Positions 46,440-55,066 of a stretch of DNA of 64,000 nucleotides are shown here, piece after piece. Below the pieces are notes generated by a model. That model had not been told where the DNA came from, searched no databases, and saw only the letters and a list, made by a program, of their open reading frames with translations. Origin of the DNA: Actinoplanes teichomyceticus ATCC 31121 (GTDB lineage: Bacteria > Actinomycetota > Actinomycetes > Mycobacteriales > Micromonosporaceae). The stretch covers positions 780,001-844,000 of the forward strand of contig NZ_CP023865.1 of NCBI RefSeq assembly GCF_003711105.1, written 5' to 3'. Position 1 is the first letter of the stretch, and each line of letters starts with the position of its first letter. A program made the translations under genes and the position numbers.

Positions 46440-47369
46440 TCAGGTCAGTTCGGTGGGAGTGGTGAGGACGTCCACCAGGGCGTTGCGGCGCAGCAGGGTG
46501 ATCGACAGGTCGGCGCCGATCGCCGGGCCCAGCATCAGCCGTTGCAGGGCCTGGACCGACTGCACCGGCCGTCCCGCGGCGGTGACCAGCACGTCGCCGA
46601 GGTAGATCCCGGCGAGGCCGGCCGGGCTGCCCGGCACCACCTCGACCACCCGTAGCCCCTGCCGCTGGCCCAGCCGCTCGGCCAGGTGCGGTGGCAGCGG
46701 GACCGGGACGCCGGCCACGCCCAGCCAGGCCCGGCGTACCCGGCCGGTGGCGACTAGCTCACCGATGATCGAGCGGGTGGTGTCGTTGACCGGCACGGCC
46801 AGGCCGAGGCCGTACCCGGCGACCGCGGTGTTCACCCCGACCACCCGGCCCGCGGAGTCGGCCAGCGCGCCACCGGAGTTGCCCGGGTTCAGCGCGGCGT
46901 CGGTCTGGATGACGTTGTCGATGATCCGGACCCGGCGGCCGTCCCGGGCCGGCAGTGAGCGGCCCAGCCCGGACACCACACCGGCGGTGACCGAACCGGC
47001 CAGGCCCATCGGATTGCCCACCGCGACCACGAGCTGACCGATCCGCAGGTCGTCGGCGTCGCCCAGCGGGGCGGCCGGCGCGCCGGGACGGTGCACCCGG
47101 ACCACCGCGAGGTCGGAGAGCGGGTCGGCGCCGACCACGTCGAACGGCGTTTCCGTGCCGTCGGCGAACGCGGCCGAGCCGGTGGTGGCGCCGGCCACCA
47201 CGTGCGCGTTGGTCAGCAGGAACCCGTCGTCGGTGAAGGTGACCGCGGAGCCGGCGCCACCGCGCGGGGAACGGATCGAGAGGGCCGCCACCGAGGGCAG
47301 GAGGCGGCCGGCCACACCGGTGACGATGCGGCTGTAGGCATCGAGCGCCTCGGATTCTTCGGTGCTCAT
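46440..47369 (-). CDS. HtrA-like trypsin-type serine protease with PDZ domain
   Basis: The 309-aa protein has the triad motifs LLTNAHVVAG (His), DPLSDLAVVRV (Asp) and NPGNSGGALAD (Ser), then a PDZ domain (about 215-300). No signal peptide or membrane segment precedes the protease domain from the ATG at 47369, so it seems cytosolic, unlike most DegP/HtrA proteins. An N-terminally longer form runs into a region without coding character. Confidence 0.88.
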   Translation of the reverse strand: MSTEESEALDAYSRIVTGVAGRLLPSVAALSIRSPRGGAGSAVTFTDDGFLLTNAHVVAGATTGSAAFADGTETPFDVVGADPLSDLAVVRVHRPGAPAAPLGDADDLRIGQLVVAVGNPMGLAGSVTAGVVSGLGRSLPARDGRRVRIIDNVIQTDAALNPGNSGGALADSAGRVVGVNTAVAGYGLGLAVPVNDTTRSIIGELVATGRVRRAWLGVAGVPVPLPPHLAERLGQRQGLRVVEVVPGSPAGLAGIYLGDVLVTAAGRPVQSVQALQRLMLGPAIGADLSITLLRRNALVDVLTTPTELT

Positions 47370-47569
47370 GTCCCGGTCAACGCCCGGCCCGCCGACATCG
47401 ATGCCCGCGGCCCGTCCGCCCAGGGCGAACGCCGGACGCAGGCACAGCGGGCATCGTCGGTTACGGATAGTCGCCACAATCGCACACTGAGTCCGACCGG
47501 ACGATGGTCGAGTGCGGTTGTATGTGTCGAGACGGAGCTGTGAGCCACTCCCGGACGAAGGGGTAGGGA

Positions 47570-47863
47570 ATGGTCGACGTCGACGAGGCGGCACCAGCCG
47601 ACATCGTGGATCGCCTGCTGTGGCAGGACGCGCAGCAGATGCTGGGCCGCCACCTGGCGACCGGCCGGGACGGCCGATGTGTCCGGTGCGGCTGGCGCTG
47701 GCCCTGCTCGGCGCGCCGGCTGGCGGAACGCGCCGACGCGGTGTCCCGCCGGCCCTGGCGTGAGGTCTGGACCGTGCGGCACGACCTGAACAGCCTGCCG
47801 GCCGCGATGACCGACCGCGCCCGGGCCGTGCGCAACCACAACCAGCGGAGGTACGACGACTGA
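47570..47863 (+). CDS. small CxxC protein of unknown function
   Basis: The 97-aa protein contains DGRCVRCGWRWPCSARRLAERA, a pattern of small actinobacterial proteins that may bind zinc. The ATG is preceded by GAAGGGGTAGGG. There is no other domain. The flanking gap 47864-48184 holds no gene I can support, only a weak hairpin GATGCCCG / CGGGCATC at 48149-48177. Confidence 0.6.
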   Translation: MVDVDEAAPADIVDRLLWQDAQQMLGRHLATGRDGRCVRCGWRWPCSARRLAERADAVSRRPWREVWTVRHDLNSLPAAMTDRARAVRNHNQRRYDD

Positions 47864-48184
47864 CCCCACGACTCGGACGTCGCCGACGAGCTTGACCGTC
47901 CCCCGGCAGGCCCTGGCTTCCGGCCCGGCGTACGTCTCCCGGCGGTGACGCCGGGGCGCCCCGCCAGCGCTCCGGTGTTCCCGCGCCCAAGCCCGCATGC
48001 GAACCGGACATGACCGGCACGCCTCCGCCGGTCCGCGCCTCCGGCCAGGCGCACCGGTTCGCCGCGGGGCGGTTGGCGGGAGCGCGTGACCACAGGTTCC
48101 CCCGCATTCACTCGGTCACGCGTTCCCGCTCAACCAGCGAGAGGTGCAGATGCCCGTCGTCCCCCACGGCGGGCATCTCGCCGT

Positions 48185-48688
48185 CTACAGCGGGTGGGTG
48201 TACCGCAGCTGGGGCAGCGGGGTGTCGTTGATCGGGGCCACCCGGGTCCCGCCGTCCGCCGCCCAGCCGCCGTGCTCGTAGAACCGGCGAGCGACCCGGT
48301 TGCCGGACAGCACCCAGAGCACCGCACGGTCGCCGCCGAAAGCGGGCAGTTCGGCCAGCGCGTGCATCATCAGCCGGCGGCCGACGCCGGTGCCCACCCG
48401 CTCCGGGGCGACGTGGATGGCGTACAGCTCGGCGGCCCCGGGGGTCTCGCTCGGGCCGGTGTAGGTGAATCCGGCCAGCTCGCCGCCGACCTCGGCGACG
48501 GTCATCCGGTGCGTGTCGCGTTCCCAGCGGAACCGCTCCGCCCACCACTCGGCGAGCGGCTCGTGGCCGTGCTCCGGGAACGTGCCGGCGGGCACCAGGT
48601 GCGCGTAGGCGTCGGCCCGCGACCGGTGGTGCAGCACACCGACGCCGGCCTGATCGGTCGCGGCGGCGGGTCGCAGCAGAACAGTCAT
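48185..48688 (-). CDS. GNAT family N-acetyltransferase
   Basis: The 167-aa protein begins MTVLLRPAAATDQAG and carries the acetyl-CoA motif YAIHVAPERVGTGVGRRLMMHAL and the C-terminal RFYEHGGW. An in-frame start 12 codons upstream lies almost at the rnz gene and is less likely. It lies 10 bp downstream of rnz and is probably cotranscribed. The substrate is unknown. Confidence 0.85.
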   Translation of the reverse strand: MTVLLRPAAATDQAGVGVLHHRSRADAYAHLVPAGTFPEHGHEPLAEWWAERFRWERDTHRMTVAEVGGELAGFTYTGPSETPGAAELYAIHVAPERVGTGVGRRLMMHALAELPAFGGDRAVLWVLSGNRVARRFYEHGGWAADGGTRVAPINDTPLPQLRYTHPL

Positions 48689-48698
48689 GGCTTCGACG

Positions 48699-49592
48699 CT
48701 AGCGCCGGGCCGGGAACGGCACACGCAGCAGATCCTCGGCGATCACGATCGGGCCGTCGAACTCCCGGCGGGCCTCGTCGAGGAAGCCGGACGGGTCCGG
48801 GTAGCGCTGGGAGAAGTGGGTCAACACCAGCTGGCGTACGCCGCACTGCCGGGCCACCGCGGCGGCCTGACCGGCCGTCAGGTGCCCCACCTGGGCGGCC
48901 AGCGCGGCGTCCTCGGCCCGGAACGTCGACTCGATGACCAGCACGTCCACGCCGTCGGCCAGGGCGAACACGTTGTCGCACAGGCCGGTGTCCATCACGA
49001 ACGCCATGCTCTGCCCGGGCCGGGCGGCGCTCACCTGCTCCAGCGTCACGTCGCCGGACCGGCCGGTGCGCTGCAGCTCGCCGACGGCCGGGCCGCTGAT
49101 CCCGTGCGCGGCGAGCCGCTCGGGCAGCATCCGGCGTGAGTCGGGCTCGGTCAGGCGGTAGCCGTACGTTTCGATGGAATGCCGCAGCGGCAGGGCCGTG
49201 AGGCGCCCGGCCGACGTCTCCGCGACGAACGCCGCGCCGACCGGGGACGGCACGATGTCGGCGTTGTCCCAGTAGCTGGTGGCGTATCGCAGCCGGTCGT
49301 AGAACTCCTGGCCACCGGCCGGGTAGTGGACCGGCACCGGATGCGGCACCCGGTCCAGCGAGATGCGCTGCAGGACGCCGGGCAGCCCGAGGCTGTGGTC
49401 GCCGTGGAAATGGGTGATGCAGATCCGGGTGAGCGGGGTGACCGCGAGGCCGGCCAGCAGCATCTGCCGCTGGGTGCCCTCGCCCGGGTCGAAGAGGATC
49501 ACCTCGTCGTCGAAGCGGAGCAGGTAGCCGTTGTGGTTGCGGTGCCGGGTCGGCACCTGGCTGGCGGTGCCGAGGACGACGAGCTCACGCAC
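48699..49592 (-). CDS. rnz: ribonuclease Z
   Basis: The 297-aa metallo-beta-lactamase-fold nuclease matures tRNA 3' ends. It has the Zn motif [11 protein letters not shown] (HxHxDH), later His in [10 protein letters not shown], the Asp in AFVMDTGLC, and [11 protein letters not shown] chose GTG 49592 ([22 protein letters not shown]) because the family starts here. The upstream frame runs through a structured non-coding element. Confidence 0.92.
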   Translation of the reverse strand: MRELVVLGTASQVPTRHRNHNGYLLRFDDEVILFDPGEGTQRQMLLAGLAVTPLTRICITHFHGDHSLGLPGVLQRISLDRVPHPVPVHYPAGGQEFYDRLRYATSYWDNADIVPSPVGAAFVAETSAGRLTALPLRHSIETYGYRLTEPDSRRMLPERLAAHGISGPAVGELQRTGRSGDVTLEQVSAARPGQSMAFVMDTGLCDNVFALADGVDVLVIESTFRAEDAALAAQVGHLTAGQAAAVARQCGVRQLVLTHFSQRYPDPSGFLDEARREFDGPIVIAEDLLRVPFPARR

Positions 49593-49694
49593 GGCAGGGG
49601 GCTCCCGGGAGATATGAAGCGACCCCCGGGGACTTCCGCGCCGCGCGAACGCGAACGTGGTCCGGTCGGACAAGGCCGGATCCCCGGGGGTCGG

Positions 49695-49831
49695 GTGGCT
49701 GTCTGGTATTCGCCAAAGCCGCTGCCACACGGCCTCAACGCTGTAACAGAAGTTCTAGCTGTCGAGGACAGCGGCTAGCGGACAGCCACCTCACGAGTCC
49801 CGTTGCTATACAACTTCGGACCACCTCCCTT
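49695..49831 (-). ncRNA. structured leader element upstream of rnz
   Basis: Reading the minus strand, a strong Shine-Dalgarno AAGGGAGGTGG (49831-49821) is followed by a 12-codon ORF and a nested hairpin: outer arms GTGGCTGTC (49789-49781) and GACAGCCAC (49703-49695), inner arms AGCCGCTG / CAGCGGCT (49776-49769 and 49734-49727). The ORF stop lies in the 5' arm. The segment is AT-richer than its surroundings. It looks like a leader-peptide attenuator or an independent small RNA. No named family was recognised. Confidence 0.5.
49775..49813 (-). CDS. 12-residue leader-peptide candidate
   Basis: TTG 49813 with ideal spacing (7 nt) from AAGGGAGGTGG encodes MYSNGTREVAVR and stops at TAG in the 5' arm of the hairpin. 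An overlapping alternative starts at the GTG inside the Shine-Dalgarno and gives 29 residues ending LLLQR with a TTA codon. Which one, if either, is translated cannot be told. Confidence 0.4.
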   Translation of the reverse strand: MYSNGTREVAVR

Positions 49832-49888
49832 CACGTGTACGGCCACGTTAGCCACCCGGAGGCGGCCCTGCCAACGCTTTTTGAATCA

Positions 49889-50848
49889 CTACAGGCGCGG
49901 GAATACCCGGGGCGACATTTCGGTTCCTTCCACCACCAGTGAGGCGCCGCCCACCAGCTTCGGGTCCGGGGTGCCGACCACCGCCGTATCCTTGCCGTCG
50001 TAGTCGAAGCGGTGCAGCACGTGGCGCATCGCCTCCAGCCGGGCCCGCTTCTTGTCGTTGCTCTTCACCACGGTCCAGGGCGCGTCGGCGGTGTCGGTGT
50101 AGAAGAACATCGCCTCCTTGGCCTCGGTGTAGTCGTCCCACTTGTCGAGCGACTCCAGGTCCATCGGCGACAGCTTCCACTGGCGCACCGGGTCGACCTG
50201 GCGGATGGCGAACCGGGTGCGCTGCTCACCCTTGGACACCGAGAACCAGAACTTGACCAGGTGGATGCCGGAGCGCACCAGCATCCGCTCCAGCTCCGGG
50301 GTCTGCCGCATGAACTCCAGGTACTCCTGCCGGGTGCAGAAGCCCATCACCCGCTCCACGCCGGCCCGGTTGTACCAGGACCGGTCGAACAGCACGATCT
50401 CACCGGCGGACGGCAGATGCTTGATGTACCGCTGGTAGTACCACTGGGTGCTCTCCCGCTCGTTCGGCTTCTCCAGCGCGACGACCGAGGCGCCCCGCGG
50501 GTTGAGGTGCTCCATGAACCGCTTGATCGTGCCGCCCTTGCCGGCCGCGTCCCGGCCCTCGAACAGGATCACCAGCCGCTCCCCGGTGTCCTTGCACCAG
50601 TTCTGCAGCTTCAGCAGCTCGATCTGCAGCAGCCGCTTGTGATGGTCGTACTCGGCGCGGTCCATGCGCTCGTCGTACGGATAGTCCTCGCGCCAGGTGT
50701 CGACGGGGGAGCCGTCCGCCTTCATCAGCTTCGGATCGTCGTCCTCGTCGTCCACCACCCGGTACCCCGTCAGCTCCGCGATCGGCCCCGCGTAGGGCGC
50801 GGTCACCGACTCGTCGTACTCGGACGGGGACTCCACCTCAGTGCTCAT
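49889..50848 (-). CDS. ppk2: polyphosphate kinase 2
   Basis: The 319-aa protein has the PPK2 Walker A FEGRDAAGKGGTIKRF, the lid-region NERESTQWYYQRYI and Walker B VLFDRSWYNRAGVERVMGF. PPK2 makes nucleoside triphosphates or diphosphates from polyphosphate. It lies 3 bp downstream of a CHAD-domain gene, whose domain is known for polyphosphate binding, so the pair probably serves polyphosphate metabolism together. Confidence 0.95.
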   Translation of the reverse strand: MSTEVESPSEYDESVTAPYAGPIAELTGYRVVDDEDDDPKLMKADGSPVDTWREDYPYDERMDRAEYDHHKRLLQIELLKLQNWCKDTGERLVILFEGRDAAGKGGTIKRFMEHLNPRGASVVALEKPNERESTQWYYQRYIKHLPSAGEIVLFDRSWYNRAGVERVMGFCTRQEYLEFMRQTPELERMLVRSGIHLVKFWFSVSKGEQRTRFAIRQVDPVRQWKLSPMDLESLDKWDDYTEAKEAMFFYTDTADAPWTVVKSNDKKRARLEAMRHVLHRFDYDGKDTAVVGTPDPKLVGGASLVVEGTEMSPRVFPRL

Positions 50849-50851
50849 GTC

Positions 50852-52303
50852 TCACGCCTTCACCAGCCATCGACGGACCTTCTTGCGCCGGGACGCCCGC
50901 ACCAGCGGGGGGACCGCGGCCAGAGTCTCCTTACCCACGGCCTCCTGCCGCCCGTACAGCACGCCGAAATGGAAATCGTCCGGCCCGATCTCGCGCAGCG
51001 TCTGGCGGGCGATGGTCGAGTCCTGGTGCGCGCCCAGCCCGTCCTGCAGGTCGGTGAGCGTCTCGACCAGCCGCTTGGCCGGCTTGCCGGCCGCCGGGGC
51101 GATCAGCTCGACCGCGTACCGGGCCTGCTTGTACTTCTTGCGGGCCGCGTGCAGCTCCTCGTCGACGCCGCCGGCCAGCGCCGCGTCCAGCCGCCGGTCC
51201 GCCTTGCCGAGCACCTTGCGGACCTGCTTCGCCGGGTCGCCGGCGTCCGGCAGCGGGGAGTCGACCAGCGCGTCGATCCGGTCCAGCAGGTCCAGGTAGC
51301 GGTCCGAGTCGAGCGCGGCGGCCAGCTCCTCGCGGCCCTTCGCCACCCGCTGCTCCAGGGCGGCCCGGATCCGCTGCCCGGCCGCCTCGAACTCGGGACC
51401 GGAGTCCGCCAGGCCGGACAGCAGCTTGCCCTCCAGCACCTGCGGGTCGCGGACCGCGCCGAGCACACCCGCCAGCCAGCGCAGGTCCTCTCCGAGCGCG
51501 GGGGTGTCCGGCCCCGGGAACCAGCGCCGGAAGCTCTTCAGGGTGCTGCGCAGCCGCCGGGTGGCGACGCGCATCCGGTGCACCGCCGCGGGGTCGCCGC
51601 GCCGGGCCGCCGGATCCTGCTCGGTGATCGCGTCGCGCTGCTCACGGGCGTACCGGGAAATGGGGTGGACCCGGCCTTTCGCCGGCTTGCCGGCGAGCCG
51701 GCCGGCCAGCGCACGGGCCACCTTGGAGGGCCCCGCGGCCGGGCGCGCGCCCGCCTTGAGCAGGGCTTTCTCGACCGTATCGAGCACCTTGGCATCGCCG
51801 TCGACGAGTTCGACCTCGATCTCGCACCAGGTGCTGCGGTCGTCGCCGGCCTCGGCGCGGACCCGGTCCTGCGCGATGAGCGCCAGGGTGCGGCCGCCCG
51901 CGTCGCGCAGCGGGGTCTCCACCCGGTGCGTGTGCAGCCGGGCCACCGGCGTCAGCGGGCGGCGCCGCACGATGGCCCGGACCAGGGCGCGCAGTTCGTC
52001 CGGGACGTCGTCGGAGTCGCCGGGCATCCGGTGCTCCCGGCGGCCGTCGCCGTCGCCGGGCGTCTTGAGGTGCCAGCCGGCGTCGTGCCCGCCGGATCGC
52101 CGCCGGAGAGTCCGGCGGTTTCTCATCAACCGGAGATCGTCGGTGTCGAAGTAGGTGGCGTCGAGATCGTGCGTCTCGGCGCCGTCGACGCGGGCGATGC
52201 CCGCCGCACCGGTCAGGTCCGGAAGCTCGAAGGTGTCGGGAACGTCGTACTTGCGTTCGGTCTCGGTGGCGGTCTCCACGCAGTCAATGGTGCCCGTCTG
52301 CAT
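50852..52303 (-). CDS. CYTH-CHAD domain protein
   Basis: The ~483-aa protein has an N-terminal CYTH domain (ETERKY, the EXEXK-like motif, with later YFDTDDLRLMRNRRTLRRR and CEIEVELVDGD) and a C-terminal CHAD domain with the His-Arg helices AVHRMRVATRRLRSTLKSFRRWF. CYTH domains hydrolyse triphosphates; CHAD domains bind polyphosphate. The start is ATG 52303 or GTG 52279; neither has a good ribosome-binding site, so the mRNA may be leaderless. Confidence 0.9.
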   Translation of the reverse strand: MQTGTIDCVETATETERKYDVPDTFELPDLTGAAGIARVDGAETHDLDATYFDTDDLRLMRNRRTLRRRSGGHDAGWHLKTPGDGDGRREHRMPGDSDDVPDELRALVRAIVRRRPLTPVARLHTHRVETPLRDAGGRTLALIAQDRVRAEAGDDRSTWCEIEVELVDGDAKVLDTVEKALLKAGARPAAGPSKVARALAGRLAGKPAKGRVHPISRYAREQRDAITEQDPAARRGDPAAVHRMRVATRRLRSTLKSFRRWFPGPDTPALGEDLRWLAGVLGAVRDPQVLEGKLLSGLADSGPEFEAAGQRIRAALEQRVAKGREELAAALDSDRYLDLLDRIDALVDSPLPDAGDPAKQVRKVLGKADRRLDAALAGGVDEELHAARKKYKQARYAVELIAPAAGKPAKRLVETLTDLQDGLGAHQDSTIARQTLREIGPDDFHFGVLYGRQEAVGKETLAAVPPLVRASRRKKVRRWLVKA

Positions 52304-52420
52304 GAATTTGACACAGCGATGTCTCAGCTTCCGCTGGCATGGTGGTGGCCGACCCACGGTTCGTGGGTCCGCGCGCGGCGAAGTTCCAGGTCGCGCATGG
52401 CGAGGTCAGAGGAGTAGCGC

Positions 52421-52591
52421 ATGGAGAAAGCGGAACGCCGCCCGGTGTCGCTCGCCGGTCTGCGCCTGATCGGGGCCGGTGCGGTGCTCGGGTTGGCCCT
52501 GGCGGCCCCGGCCGGGCCGGTGCAGGCCGCGCCGCCGCGGCCGGATGCCACCCCGGTCGCCGAGCAGGACGTGCCGCAGCCCGACCGCTGA
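52421..52591 (+). CDS. small secreted peptide candidate
   Basis: A 56-codon ORF starts at an ATG with AGAGGAG nine bases upstream. The product has a basic N-terminus, a hydrophobic core (LIGAGAVLGLALAAP), and a signal-peptidase site VQA-AP, leaving about 20 mature Pro/Asp-rich residues. No family was recognised. Confidence 0.5.
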   Translation: MEKAERRPVSLAGLRLIGAGAVLGLALAAPAGPVQAAPPRPDATPVAEQDVPQPDR

Positions 52592-52686
52592 GGCCACCGG
52601 CCCCCCGCGCGCCTCGGACCCCGGCGGCGGCCGAGTGGTGCCGGTGCGGCACGCGGTCGTCTTCGGAGGGCGTGGACGGCGCGCGG

Positions 52687-53055
52687 TCAGATCCGGGCGG
52701 CGCCCCGGCTGCGCAGATAGAGCGCCCGGGAGTAGTTCGCCGACGCGGCGCCGAAATACATGCTGGCCAGCGACACGTAGAAGCTGTTGTTGGTGATCGC
52801 GTTCTTCGCGGTCGTGGACGCCGACCAGCGGATCTCCGCGTCGGTGGCGTCGATGCCCCGGCGCTCACAGCGCAGCCGGTTCATCTCCTTGCCGGTCTTC
52901 CAGGTGTCCAGCGCGTTCTCCGCCTCGCGCATCATGGTCCGAGCCTGCTGGAGCATGGCCTCCGCCTGGGCCCAGGCGGCGCGCTCGTCGGGATTACGGA
53001 ATCGCTGGTCGTCGAGACCGGCATAGCGTGGCTCGTTGGGAAAACTCGGTGACAT
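52687..53055 (-). CDS. helical protein of unknown function
   Basis: The 122-aa protein starts MSPSFPNEPRYAGLDDQRF with GGGAGGTGG upstream. It is predicted helical (RAAWAQAEAMLQQARTMMREAENAL) with no membrane segment. It was the gene downstream of msrA before the island inserted, judging from the displaced msrA tail beside it. I know no function. Confidence 0.7.
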   Translation of the reverse strand: MSPSFPNEPRYAGLDDQRFRNPDERAAWAQAEAMLQQARTMMREAENALDTWKTGKEMNRLRCERRGIDATDAEIRWSASTTAKNAITNNSFYVSLASMYFGAASANYSRALYLRSRGAARI

Positions 53056-53195
53056 GATCCACCTCCCGCGTGTCTCACTTTCGAGTGTGAGCGGGATTTC
53101 GGGACATGTCGATTTTTTACCCTCGTCGGCGTGAACGGCGTGCCCGGCCCGGCGCGCGCCGCGCCGGGCGGATCCGGCGCGGCGGCGCAAGGGGA

Positions 53196-53243
53196 TCAGG
53201 CCTCTGTCCTCGCGACCCCGATCGGGCAGCTCAGCCCGTTCGG
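53196..53243 (-). pseudogene. displaced ancestral 3' end of msrA
   Basis: Read on the minus strand this encodes PNGLSCPIGVARTEA and stop TGA (53198-53196), closely matching the end of the intact msrA ([15 protein letters not shown]). It is the tail msrA had before the island integrated, now 7.7 kb away from the rest of the gene. Confidence 0.8.
53210..53243. other. left attachment site (attL) of the island
   Basis: This 34-bp stretch matches 60989-61022 at 31 positions, including an unbroken 20-bp core at 53224-53243 identical to 61003-61022. The two copies are in direct orientation and bracket the island. Confidence 0.8.
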
Positions 53244-53833
53244 CGCCTGCCGGGCGGCACTCCTGCACGGTCTCGATGTCGACGCTGGACGCCTTCGTCC
53301 GATTCCGGATCGGGCGAATGATCGAGAGCTTCGATCCGGAAGACCTGGAAGACACCGAGGTTGGGGCCATCCTCGCTGAAGCCACGCGCCGGTACGCCGT
53401 GGCGCACAGCGACCCGGCTACCGCCGCCCAGCGCGCGACGGTGGCCGCTGAGTTGGCCGAGGCGACTGCCTCGCTGGAGCGGCTGGGAGAGACCCTGGCG
53501 ACGGCCAAGGGTGCCGCCGCCCTCGTGTTGGAACGTCAGGTGACCGCGACCGGTGCCCGGGTCGACGACCTCACGGCATCGTTGGAGGCGCTCAACAAGG
53601 CGATGACGGCCACCATCCCGTTGACCGGCTGGACCTCCAGCGAGTACGGCGACGAGGGTTCATGGTGGGACACCGCGCCAATCACGGAGCGCCGCGAGTT
53701 CGTCGGGCTGTTCATCGACCGGATGACCGTCTCCCGCGCAGCCGCGAAGGGCGGACGACCGACCCGTGCGAATCCGTGGGGCGCTATCGATCCGCGTGTC
53801 GAGTTCGACTGGGCAAAGGCCTGGTCGAACTGA
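53244..53833 (+). pseudogene. C-terminal remnant of a large serine recombinase
   Basis: The open frame runs from the att site to 53833 (first ATG 53276, 185 aa). It carries the coiled-coil region and the end motif TERREFVGLFIDRMTVSRA...RVEFDWAKAW typical of large serine integrases. The catalytic resolvase domain and the recombinase domain are missing; the frame is cut precisely at the att core. It is inactive as it stands, so the island needs outside help to move. Confidence 0.75.
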
Positions 53834-53850
53834 CCATCTCGATACACAGG

Positions 53851-53900
53851 AAGGCCCGGACCTGGCAGCGCCACGATGCTGCCCAGTCCGGGCCTTCTTT
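53851..53900. terminator. terminator between recombinase remnant and small-gene operon
   Basis: The arms AAGGCCCGGAC-TGGCAGC and GCTGCC-AGTCCGGGCCTT pair with one bulge and are followed by CTTT. The position can end transcription from both sides. Confidence 0.8.
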
Positions 53901-54041
53901 GCGGCCGGGGGACGGTCGCCCTCAACCCGCCCACTGGGTTGCCGCAGACAGCGAGCGGCGACGGGCTGAAGCTGACCCGGCCCGACAGGCACCACGGGGA
54001 AGAGCCCGCCGAACCGGGTGGTCAAGCAAGGCGTTTCCGGC

Positions 54042-54263
54042 CTACACCGTGCGCTGGCGGTGCTGTTCCAGTTGCAGCAAGAACCGGACCGCCTGTGCCT
54101 CGTCCTGGTGAGTGCCGATCGTGCGCTCGGGCGGCGCGTCGGGTAGCCATGATTGCCACCATCCGTTCTCGTGGCCCGGAATCGGGGCGACGTAGCCGAC
54201 GAACGATGTGTGCTTGCCCGTGACGGGCGTCCGGCGCATCGCCGTTGCTGTGCGAGCAGCCAT
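54042..54263 (-). CDS. 73-aa protein, last gene of island operon
   Basis: The ORF starts 2 bp after the APH-like gene and encodes a Trp/His-containing protein (GHENGWWQSWLPDAPPERTIGTHQDEAQAVRFLLQLEQHR). It has no recognisable domain and may be a small accessory protein of the cassette. Support is the tight spacing and the open frame. Confidence 0.5.
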   Translation of the reverse strand: MAARTATAMRRTPVTGKHTSFVGYVAPIPGHENGWWQSWLPDAPPERTIGTHQDEAQAVRFLLQLEQHRQRTV

Positions 54264-54265
54264 CG

Positions 54266-55051
54266 TTAGGTGTTCTCAGGCGTGCGCCGGTACGTCGACC
54301 ACTGGCCGGTCCAGTCCGCGAGGTTGTGCATCCAGGCTGGCGAGTTCGGCTGGGCCTTCGTTGCCCACTTCGCGGCGTTCTTGAAGGCGAAGTCGTCGAG
54401 GACGTCAGGACCGACCTCGCCCCAGGCGGGAAACCGCGCCAGCCACTGCTCAGCCTGCTCGGGCGTGTGGCCGCTGCCGATCAACCACTGGGCGAGGATG
54501 GCAAGTTCGACCCACGGTGCGGCCTTGGTCGCCATCGCCCAGTCAACGATCCGCAGGCCGTCCGGGGTGACGATGAGGTTGGCCGGGCCGAGGTCGGTGT
54601 GCACGAGGTTGTCGCCGTCCATCGCCGGGTGCTCGAACCCGAGCCGCCCCTTTGGGCTGAACAGCCCCACGTCCGGCGCCTGAGTCTTACCCAGCGCGAC
54701 CAGCGCTTCCCCGAGAAGGTCCAGGTCGGGGCTGCCCGGTGACAGGTCGGCGTGCGGGCCGTCGCAGTGCTCGAAGCCCACGACCAGCCAGCCGGCCGCC
54801 TTGAAGTGCCATCGGACCGCGGGTGAGTGAGACCCACTAACGGCCTCACTCACCCGCAGCTCGAAGCGCAACGACCGAACCCCGAAGTCAGAGTGAGCCG
54901 CCTTGAGGAACACCTTCCCGGTTGGCCCGGTGACGGTTGCGGCTATCTCCGCATGGTCACCGGTCGCGGCGGGCGAGATGTGGAAACCGCCGACTCGGTC
55001 GGCGACTTCCTTCGTGACGGCCTCGGGCAGCGTGGCCCAGTCAGTGCGCAT
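54266..55051 (-). CDS. aminoglycoside phosphotransferase-fold kinase
   Basis: The 261-aa protein has LVHTDLGPANLIV (catalytic loop HxDxxxxN) and RIVDWAMA (metal-binding DW-type motif), the hallmarks of the APH/choline-kinase fold. The N-lobe is short, with KVFLKA as probable ATP-binding Lys. These kinases phosphorylate small molecules or peptides. It is cotranscribed with the JmjC and GRDP-like genes (15-bp gap), so its substrate may be the product of that pathway and not an antibiotic. Confidence 0.8.
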   Translation of the reverse strand: MRTDWATLPEAVTKEVADRVGGFHISPAATGDHAEIAATVTGPTGKVFLKAAHSDFGVRSLRFELRVSEAVSGSHSPAVRWHFKAAGWLVVGFEHCDGPHADLSPGSPDLDLLGEALVALGKTQAPDVGLFSPKGRLGFEHPAMDGDNLVHTDLGPANLIVTPDGLRIVDWAMATKAAPWVELAILAQWLIGSGHTPEQAEQWLARFPAWGEVGPDVLDDFAFKNAAKWATKAQPNSPAWMHNLADWTGQWSTYRRTPENT

Positions 55052-55066
55052 CGGTCAGGTGGCCTT

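Noticed and set aside
54266..55051. Calling the APH-fold gene an antibiotic resistance gene
   Set aside because: The fold is shared by many small-molecule kinases. Its operon with an oxygenase and small proteins does not point to drug resistance.
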